In this document: piece after piece, positions 4,664 to 9,984 of the stretch
Layout of the letters: every line of letters begins with the position of its first letter
Numbering within the stretch: the first letter of the stretch is position 1
Assembly (NCBI GenBank): GCA_045646145.1
Contig: JAZRKE010000084.1
Coordinates: 1-9,984 of the forward strand
Length of the DNA: 9,984 nucleotides
Direction: 5' to 3'
From: SIG565 sp045646145
GTDB lineage: Bacteria > Bacillota > Clostridia > Oscillospirales > Acutalibacteraceae
The notes under the pieces: model-generated
The model's database searches: none
Told to the model about the DNA's origin: nothing
Seen by the model: only the letters and a program-made list of their open reading frames with translations
Translations under genes and position numbers: made by a program

Positions 4664-5791
4664 TTAGATTGAGTTTTCTAAAATTTCAAGTCTTTTAGAA
4701 AACATTTCATATTCTTGTTCTTTCGTGAACCATTCTTTTTTTACATCAGAAATTTGATTTAATCCAATTTTTTTAACTGCTTCAATTGCAGCTTCACGTT
4801 GAGTAATCTTCTTATCAGTGGTTTGGCATTTTGCACCATCAATAGTATCGTATGATAAAAACGATTTATTAAAATCCATCAGCGAATACAGATGCTGCAA
4901 TTTGTTTGTGGAATTATCAACGAAAAATCCCCAATTACCCCAATGTCTATCTGTATTACCAATAAGATAATCAATAATATTCATCATGTAATATGAATAA
5001 CTGTCTTTTTTCAAAACATACTCGAATTTATTTATGTCACGATTTGCACAATATACATCTATAAACTCAAAAGATACGATGCTTGTTTGTTCGGAAGTAA
5101 TTATCTTACATTTAGACACCTTTAAGCCATCGAAAAAGTCTTCTTCATAAGGCACGTAGTCCACTTTAAAACAACCAACAATTTTCGAAGCAAGGAGTTC
5201 GGCGTCCACATCACGTTCGTCACCATCTTTCAAAAGATAGAAATCTCCGTTTTTTCTAACCCAAGCTTTTGGTGCAACTCCAACTGTTCCAATATCTCCC
5301 GCTGCTTCTTGTGTGATAAAAAGTTCAGCGTTTTGAAGAGTTATGTCTTTTCCTCTAAGACTTACATCTGCAAAGGCATCGGAAAGTGAATGACTATATA
5401 AATTAAGTTCCTCAAAAGTAATCTGTTCTTTGGCACGTCTTATCCAAAACACATCTGTTAAAGTTAATCCATGATAAGAAACAGCAATCATAGCTCTATC
5501 TTTGTCAGTTACTGCTTGGTTTGCACCAATAACTCTCAAAATTTCTTTAGCATATTTTCTATCTAAAGTTAATACTCTTGAAGCACACCAATAATAAAAG
5601 TTGTTTAAATTATTTACCCTGCTATCAAAATCGTTTAATTTCTCAAAATATAGGTTGTATGGCATAAACGAAGGATAATATATCATACATCTTCCATCTT
5701 CGTAAATACGTGCAACTTGTCTATTTTTATGCATTATATCAAAGAACTTCCAGCCCTTTTGCATTAGATTAGCTTTAACTCCGATACCCAT
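4664..5791 (-). CDS. HipA-like protein kinase, no HipB partner
   Basis: A 375-aa protein. The C-terminal half matches the HipA/HipA_C kinase fold: K188 in GDFYLLKDG (ATP-binding Lys), E198 in DVDAELLASKI (helix-C Glu), the catalytic-loop motif NTDRHWGN (279-286, catalytic D281), and MDF (305-307, metal-binding D306). Known HipA kinases phosphorylate targets such as glutamyl-tRNA synthetase and slow growth; the substrate here is unknown. Residues ~1-160 do not look like the HipA N-terminal domain; they contain aromatic-rich segments and resemble the leader region of Firmicute HipA-domain proteins. The ATG has AGAGGTGAT upstream. No HipB-like antitoxin is adjacent, and the only HTH gene (3491) is on the other strand beyond the SWIM gene. 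All key kinase residues are present, so it is probably active. Confidence 0.8.
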   Translation of the reverse strand: MGIGVKANLMQKGWKFFDIMHKNRQVARIYEDGRCMIYYPSFMPYNLYFEKLNDFDSRVNNLNNFYYWCASRVLTLDRKYAKEILRVIGANQAVTDKDRAMIAVSYHGLTLTDVFWIRRAKEQITFEELNLYSHSLSDAFADVSLRGKDITLQNAELFITQEAAGDIGTVGVAPKAWVRKNGDFYLLKDGDERDVDAELLASKIVGCFKVDYVPYEEDFFDGLKVSKCKIITSEQTSIVSFEFIDVYCANRDINKFEYVLKKDSYSYYMMNIIDYLIGNTDRHWGNWGFFVDNSTNKLQHLYSLMDFNKSFLSYDTIDGAKCQTTDKKITQREAAIEAVKKIGLNQISDVKKEWFTKEQEYEMFSKRLEILENSI

Positions 5792-5833
5792 AAGATCACC
5801 TCTTTATAATTAAGTTACATATTCAAACTAATA

Positions 5834-5861
5834 TTTATAGTTTAAACCAAACAAATTACAA
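5834..5861 (-). promoter_or_regulatory. Possible promoter of the HipA-like gene
   Basis: On the minus strand, TTGTAA (5861-5856), a 16-bp spacer and TATAAA (5839-5834) lie about 45 nt upstream of ATG 5791. In such AT-rich sequence chance matches are common, so this is a weak call. Confidence 0.3.
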
Positions 5862-5933
5862 ATCATATAAACAAAATATATTGCTATTTTTTATTATTTT
5901 ACCACAATCAGATAAAAAATGCAACCGCACGTA

Positions 5934-5973
5934 AATATTAAAATTTATTTGTCCTAAATTAAATTTTAATATT
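5934..5973. repeat. AT-rich inverted repeat, right flank
   Basis: AATATTAAAATTTA (5934-5947) is perfectly complementary to TAAATTTTAATATT (5960-5973) over a 12-nt loop, and CCCTAA follows. The left-flank hairpin (936-977) has the same stem length class, the same loop length and an adjacent TATTCCCTAA, although its stem sequence differs. Confidence 0.5.
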
Positions 5974-5995
5974 CCCTAAAAGTTTGTTTTAAGTT

Positions 5996-6025
5996 TTTTG
6001 GTAAAATATTAATTTTGTACCAAAA
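5996..6025. repeat. Inverted repeat TTTTGGTA / TACCAAAA
   Basis: TTTTGGTA (5996-6003) and TACCAAAA (6018-6025) form an 8-bp stem around a 14-nt AT-rich loop. The function is unknown. It could be a binding site or a weak terminator, and in this composition it might be chance. Confidence 0.35.
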
Positions 6026-6128
6026 CAACTATTAAATTGCTAAAATCCCTTATTCTTCGGTGTTTTGGACCTTTAATATAATGTTGTTTTATATCGAAAA
6101 TTGGAAAATTTTGGAGGCCGCTATTCTC

Positions 6129-6156
6129 GGGGAAAATGTCAAGAGAACACCATAAA
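6129..6156 (+). repeat. Direct repeat, right copy (of 985-1011)
   Basis: Same sequence and orientation as 985-1011 apart from one extra A (GGGGAAAATG against GGGGAAATG), with the 23-nt core 6134-6156 identical. A perfect 18-bp palindrome (6162-6179) follows 5 bp later. The copy lies about 105 bp upstream of the promoter for the nuclease-like gene. Confidence 0.75.
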
Positions 6157-6161
6157 ATTCC

Positions 6162-6179
6162 TCAAAAAAATTTTTTTGA
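6162..6179. repeat. Perfect palindrome TCAAAAAAATTTTTTTGA
   Basis: The 18-bp self-complementary sequence has a central A7T7 tract, expected to be intrinsically bent DNA. It is directly to the right of the right-hand repeat copy. The left copy has only an imperfect counterpart (ATTTTTTGAAAATTG near 1011-1025). Confidence 0.5.
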
Positions 6180-6260
6180 CCTTCAAATTTGGAAAATTAT
6201 GGGTGCTTCTATGGGGAGGTAGATGTGAAAGGTTGCCCATGCAGTTCCTCGTTGTAAAAA

Positions 6261-6289
6261 TTGACTCAAAAAGATATTTGAGGTATAAT
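6261..6289 (+). promoter_or_regulatory. Promoter of the PD-(D/E)xK protein gene
   Basis: TTGACT (6261-6266), a 17-bp spacer and TATAAT (6284-6289) are near-consensus. Transcription would begin near 6296, which leaves almost no leader before the in-frame TTG at 6302 but about 30 nt before TTG 6326. This is why the latter is taken as the start of the gene. Confidence 0.7.
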
Positions 6290-6325
6290 TAATTATAATC
6301 GTTGATTGAACAGGACGTGATTTTC

Positions 6326-8551
6326 TTGACTTTTAAAAATATCTTAACTATGGTTGATTCCAAATCTCTTAACGAAATTATAAATATTGAATTTTATAAT
6401 AATATGCTTCAATTCAAAAAAGAGCTTTCTAACTCTGACATAAAAACTATATCCAATAAAATTGCTAAATTTAAAAATAACCCCGCCGAAAAGACACTAA
6501 AATATATTCTGCTTTTAGCAGTTTGGAATGCGGATCTTGCTATTGATATATCTAGAAAAAAAGGCGTGTTTCGGTACAAAGCGTGGGGCTTTAGAAATAA
6601 CGAAGCACTGTTTATTTTAAAAGAAATCAAACGCTCTTTTAATATTTTAAAATATTCAGATGAAACAAAAAAATATATCGAATCCAAAATAAACCTTTCC
6701 TGGCTCTATGATTTTTATAAAGATAGTGAAGAAAAAATCAAAAAATATATTTTGAATCATTACTCGAATAGAAAAAAATTAAAAATTCAAGGTTGTATTG
6801 TTGAGGAAGCTTTATTTAAAGAACTTCTAGTTTTTGCCGATATATTATTTTATCAAAAAAGACATCTCGATATTTCAGGTAAATATGATGATTTGTACTG
6901 CTATAGCAGCGAAGAGATAACTGAAAGTATATCTTATATAATTTTTCTTTGCAACGATATATTAACAACAAATAATAATGCAACTTTTGTTGTACCTTCT
7001 GTGGTTAAGTCAGAGGATATTAAAAAAATCATCTTATTAGGGTGTAAAATCAATAAATTAGAAGAATGGGAACTCTGTATAGACTATTTCAAATATCAAG
7101 TTAAATTTTGCGATAGAACTTATACTATTTTTTCAAGTGATGCATCTTTTGAAAAAAGCATCCGACTAGGATATGTAAATTCAATGATGCAAAGTGGTAT
7201 ATTTTATGAAAAAAATATAAACTCTCTTTCTAATGCTTTGAGTTTGGCAAAATTAGCGGACCTTTTTAATAATTGTGATGAATTAAATTTCATATCTGAA
7301 ACAGGAGAAGGTAAATTAGCAAGATATGTAACCGCTTTACCTGAGAAAATACTTGCTAAACTCTATGAAGAACCCTACAAACTATACCAAGAGGAAACTT
7401 TAGATTTAGGACACTTTTCAAAAGAATTTGTAATGCCTCCTATTGATCTATTATGTAAAAAAATCACTGAAAATTGTACGTTGCAAGATGTTATACTCTT
7501 TAAGCGTTTTTTTGTTGTTCTAGACTTATTGTGTGAAAAAAATATATTTAAGCAAAGAAACGATGATAAAATTATAAATTCATTAATCCCTTACTATAGA
7601 ACCGAACAATTAATAAAAATAATTGGCACATTAATGAGCAGTGAAATTAAAGCGCAAGAATTATTATCACTGTTTACATATAAAGAAAACACAAAATTAG
7701 ATTTGCAATACACCCCATTTATCAGCCATAAAAACGGTGTGTTTGCTCCAATAGGATTAATTGTAAAATCAAATCTTTTAAGAAATTGTATTGCCTATTC
7801 TTATTTTTTAAAAAATCAAATAGTCAATCAAGAAGATAAAGAGTATTTGGTGTTGCAATGCGAAGAGATCTTCAAAAATAATTGCCCTTCTTATCATGTT
7901 TTCACAAATCAAAAATTTACTTATAAAACCCAAAAAGGTGAAATAGATGTATTAGTAATTACGGATAACTCCATTTTGATTGTAGAATGTAAAGCTCCAC
8001 TAGAGCCAACGAGTAATTTTGAAATGAGAGCAAGCTATGACCATATTTGTAAAGCAGCAAAACAACTTAGTATCAGTGAAAAGGCTTTTTCTGATGATAG
8101 TTTTAGAACTGATTATCTAAGATCTTTAGGAATAGAAGAAAAGTCAAGAAAAATTTACACTTGTGTGCTTATGGGAAATAGACTGTTTAATGGGTATACC
8201 ATAGATTCACATCCAGTTAGGTACATATACGAACTTGACATGGTTTTGACAAATGGAAAAATCAATTCTCCTATTGGTTCTTGGTGTGTTTGGAAAAACG
8301 ATGATTATAACGAAAATGATTTGATAAAATTCATTTCTCCGGATAATGATCTTATTAAAGCAAACTTTAATGCCATGAAATTATATAAACCTCTCATGCA
8401 TATAAAAGGTAAAAAAATTGAATTCGAAAGTTATCTGTTTAACACAATTAAAGCCATTGAGAATTACGATAAATACTTTAAAATTATAAATCGTGACTGG
8501 AAAATATTTGAGGATATTAAAAACAACGTTTCAAATTTTCATGACAAATAA
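6326..8551 (+). CDS. Large protein with C-terminal PD-(D/E)xK nuclease motif
   Basis: About 741 aa; I do not recognise the full-length family. Numbering from TTG 6326, residues ~1-500 are helical, Lys/Ile/Asn-rich and without a recognised motif. Residues ~510-615 carry a PD-(D/E)xK nuclease signature: E539 and D541 in KGEIDVLVI, then E554-x-K556 in ILIVECKA, a D-x12-ExK pattern with the strand-turn-strand layout of Mrr/NERD-like nucleases. Q580 in KAAKQLS fits the following helix. A further ~130-residue tail follows. A nucleic-acid cleaving, possibly anti-phage, role is inferred from this motif and the island setting. AGGA (6312-6315) lies 10 nt upstream of TTG 6326; the TTG at 6302 is too close to the transcription start, and ATG 6350 lacks a ribosome binding site. 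It is transcribed alone from its own promoter. Confidence 0.75.
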   Translation: MTFKNILTMVDSKSLNEIINIEFYNNMLQFKKELSNSDIKTISNKIAKFKNNPAEKTLKYILLLAVWNADLAIDISRKKGVFRYKAWGFRNNEALFILKEIKRSFNILKYSDETKKYIESKINLSWLYDFYKDSEEKIKKYILNHYSNRKKLKIQGCIVEEALFKELLVFADILFYQKRHLDISGKYDDLYCYSSEEITESISYIIFLCNDILTTNNNATFVVPSVVKSEDIKKIILLGCKINKLEEWELCIDYFKYQVKFCDRTYTIFSSDASFEKSIRLGYVNSMMQSGIFYEKNINSLSNALSLAKLADLFNNCDELNFISETGEGKLARYVTALPEKILAKLYEEPYKLYQEETLDLGHFSKEFVMPPIDLLCKKITENCTLQDVILFKRFFVVLDLLCEKNIFKQRNDDKIINSLIPYYRTEQLIKIIGTLMSSEIKAQELLSLFTYKENTKLDLQYTPFISHKNGVFAPIGLIVKSNLLRNCIAYSYFLKNQIVNQEDKEYLVLQCEEIFKNNCPSYHVFTNQKFTYKTQKGEIDVLVITDNSILIVECKAPLEPTSNFEMRASYDHICKAAKQLSISEKAFSDDSFRTDYLRSLGIEEKSRKIYTCVLMGNRLFNGYTIDSHPVRYIYELDMVLTNGKINSPIGSWCVWKNDDYNENDLIKFISPDNDLIKANFNAMKLYKPLMHIKGKKIEFESYLFNTIKAIENYDKYFKIINRDWKIFEDIKNNVSNFHDK

Positions 8552-8553
8552 CT

Positions 8554-8589
8554 TAAGACCGGTACCTCATATATGAGATACCGGTCTTA
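8554..8589. terminator. Hairpin between nuclease-like gene and recombinase
   Basis: TAAGACCGGTA (8554-8564) pairs with TACCGGTCTTA (8579-8589), then after one C-A mismatch CTCA pairs with TGAG around a TATA loop. It begins 3 bp after the stop at 8551 and lies 12 bp before the stop of the convergent recombinase gene, so it probably serves both. The U-tracts are poor. Confidence 0.65.
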
Positions 8590-8601
8590 TAATTATAAAC
8601 C

Positions 8602-9984
8602 TTATGCCGATTTTTTCTTTTTGTCTGGCTTTTCGGATTCAATGAGTTGCTTATTAAGTTCAATATATTCAACTGCCTGTGCATAAGCATCTTGGAATTT
8701 GAATACAACCTCAATGTCTCCGCCTTCGTGTACGAAGATTTCTTGCACAAGTTCGGTAAGCAAAGGTCTTGTCAGACTTTCGATATTACCGTACTTTTTG
8801 AAACGTGCCACAAACTCGTTCTCTTCGGTAATACCGTCTTGGAACTGCTCAGCCGACTTGTTAAGTGAAGCGATTTTTTCGTCAGCAATCCTCAGCTTTT
8901 CGTTAAGCCGTTCCTTTAACATTTGATACTCATCCACTGTAATAACAACGCTTTTCCAGTCGGGATAAAGGTCGGTAATCATAGACACAAGTTTTTCTCG
9001 CTCGGAAATCTGAGATTTCAGTGCCTTCTCAATATGACTTGATTCCTTTTTTCGTGCGGAATTATTATTGATTTGAGTGAGCAGGTCGCTCATTGTAGTT
9101 GCTGTATTAATCATATTTTGAATAGTTAAAAGCACTGCCTGTTCTAACTTATCAATACGGATAGTGTGATTTGTACACGCTGATTTTTTAAGTTTCCTTG
9201 CTGTTACACAGCGATAGTAATGATACGTACCGTATGTGTGTTGATTGGTCTTTTTATTCATCACACGCTTACAGTCAGCACATCGCACAAGCCCAGAAAA
9301 TAAATCAACGTTTTTCTTTTTGGGGCTCTTGCGAATACTCTTGTTAAATAGTGCCTGTGCATTGTCAAAGGTCTCTTGGCTAATGATTGGCTCGTGAGTA
9401 CCTTCAACAATAATCCACTCATCCTTAGGAATCGCACGACATTGTTTAATCTTATAACTGTAGGTTGTGTTCCTTCCTTGAACCATATCGCCAACATACA
9501 TTCGGTTTTGCAAAATTCGGCGCACCGAACTATCAGGCCATAGACCGTCATTGCTTCTGCCACAGGGATGCCTGTAATTGAAGCCTTTTTGTTTTTTATA
9601 CATTGATGGGTTGGGTATGCCCATTTCATTAAGGTCTTTTGTGATGCCAATGATACTCTCACCCCCAATAAATCGCTCGAAAATCATTCGAACAATTGGT
9701 GCAGTTTCCTCATCGATGATAAGATGATGATTATCGTTCGGGTCCTTTAGATATCCGTATGTGGGGAAAGAACCAATAAACTTACCCTGCTGACGTCTGA
9801 GGTTCAGCGTTCCTCGCACGTTAACGGACGTGTTTGCCGCCAAAGATTCATTCATAATATTGGTGACGCCAACCTTCACCAAATCGTTAAATGAGTTTAT
9901 ACCTCTGATACCGATATCAATCTGGTTGTTAATTGCAATAAAGCGAACCCCAAGTTTTACGAAAATCTTATCAAGATAGATACC
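8602..9984 (-). CDS. Large serine recombinase, N-terminus beyond the window
   Basis: 460 residues are visible and the frame is open to the edge, so about 80-100 N-terminal residues including the catalytic Ser are missing. The visible start (GVRFIAINNQID) is the end of the resolvase catalytic domain, followed by RGTLNLRRQQGKFIGSFPTYGY leading into the Recombinase domain (~70-175, with WPDSSVRRILQNRMYVGDM). Next come the zinc ribbon (~225-275; C235, C238, C259, C270), a coiled-coil stretch (~315-385) and a C-terminal beta segment (EIFVHEGGDIEVVFKF) with a Lys-rich end. Such enzymes integrate and excise phages, ICEs and Tn4451-type elements by cutting attP/attB with a 2-bp overhang. Cys and coiled-coil parts look intact. 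It probably belongs to an element extending right of the window. Confidence 0.93.
   Translation of the reverse strand, partial: GIYLDKIFVKLGVRFIAINNQIDIGIRGINSFNDLVKVGVTNIMNESLAANTSVNVRGTLNLRRQQGKFIGSFPTYGYLKDPNDNHHLIIDEETAPIVRMIFERFIGGESIIGITKDLNEMGIPNPSMYKKQKGFNYRHPCGRSNDGLWPDSSVRRILQNRMYVGDMVQGRNTTYSYKIKQCRAIPKDEWIIVEGTHEPIISQETFDNAQALFNKSIRKSPKKKNVDLFSGLVRCADCKRVMNKKTNQHTYGTYHYYRCVTARKLKKSACTNHTIRIDKLEQAVLLTIQNMINTATTMSDLLTQINNNSARKKESSHIEKALKSQISEREKLVSMITDLYPDWKSVVITVDEYQMLKERLNEKLRIADEKIASLNKSAEQFQDGITEENEFVARFKKYGNIESLTRPLLTELVQEIFVHEGGDIEVVFKFQDAYAQAVEYIELNKQLIESEKPDKKKKSA

Larger units (their letters stand above)
5792..6325. other. Long AT-rich non-coding region with hairpins and the repeat
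   Basis: There is no credible gene in this 534-bp gap; a 63-codon frame from TTG 6101 lacks a ribosome binding site. It contains the likely HipA promoter, two AT-rich inverted repeats (5934-5973 and 5996-6025), the right copy of the direct repeat (6129-6156), an A7T7 palindrome (6162-6179) and the promoter of the downstream gene (6261-6289). Compared with the left flank, the order CCCTAA, GTAAAATATT, GGGGAA repeat is the same, but about 110 bp extra lies between the last two elements. Confidence 0.6.

Noticed and set aside
3491..5791. HipBA toxin-antitoxin operon
   Set aside because: The HTH gene and the HipA-like gene are on opposite strands, separated by the SWIM gene and a terminator, so this is not a HipBA operon, although cross-regulation is possible.
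985..6156. CRISPR array
   Set aside because: Only two copies of the repeat exist, 5.1 kb apart, with no short regular spacers.
6101..6292. 63-codon plus-strand open frame sharing GKCQENTI with the left flank
   Set aside because: TTG start without a ribosome binding site, and a promoter of the next gene lies inside it. A few differences from the left copy are synonymous (TTT/TTC, TTG/CTC), which is mildly intriguing, but similarity fades after about a dozen codons.
9261..9668. 135-codon minus-strand open frame inside the recombinase
   Set aside because: Alternative frame of the serine recombinase; the recombinase frame has the Recombinase and zinc-ribbon motifs.

Overview
The window looks like an accessory island in a low-GC Gram-positive bacterium, most likely a member of the Clostridia (Lachnospiraceae/Oscillospiraceae type). 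The evidence is the AT-rich sequence, GGAGG-type ribosome binding sites, near-consensus TTGACA/TATAAT promoters with 17-bp spacers, use of TTG starts, and a large Clostridia-style serine recombinase. No housekeeping gene is visible.

Layout from left to right: (1) 1-797 is one end of an IS3-family insertion sequence on the minus strand. Its orfA is broken by an in-frame stop and a frameshift, and its orfB runs off the window edge. (2) 798-1096 is non-coding; it holds a 15-bp AT-rich inverted repeat and the left copy of a GGGGAA(A)ATGTCAAGAG-type repeat. (3) 1097-1648 is an orphan 183-aa protein with its own promoter. (4) 1762-3298 is a minus-strand operon: a barnase-type RNase toxin with a MuF-like Cys/His N-terminus, followed by three tandem barstar-family inhibitors, closed by a 14-bp hairpin. 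(5) 3317-3490 is a compact divergent control region. Two consensus promoters lie back to back with their -10 boxes 2 bp apart, among repeated ACTTTTG motifs. (6) 3491-4619 is a plus-strand pair, an XRE regulator and a SWIM zinc-finger protein. (7) 4664-5791 is a HipA-like kinase without a HipB partner, convergent with the SWIM gene across a shared terminator. (8) 5792-6325 is non-coding, with AT-rich hairpins, the right copy of the repeat and a good promoter. (9) 6326-8551 is a roughly 741-aa protein with a C-terminal PD-(D/E)xK nuclease signature. (10) 8602-9984 is a large serine recombinase truncated at its N-terminus by the window edge.

Likely logic (inference): the XRE protein, made from a promoter overlapping that of the toxin operon, controls RNase toxin and immunity production. 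The barstars neutralise the RNase. In the toxin the residue equivalent to barnase R59 is Phe, and in two of the three barstars its known partner D35 is Ser; the third barstar keeps D35. The 5.1-kb block carrying the toxin-immunity, regulator and kinase genes is bracketed by the two direct-repeat copies, so it may have moved or been assembled as a cassette. The nuclease-like protein beside a serine recombinase is the best candidate here for an uncharacterised defence-type gene.
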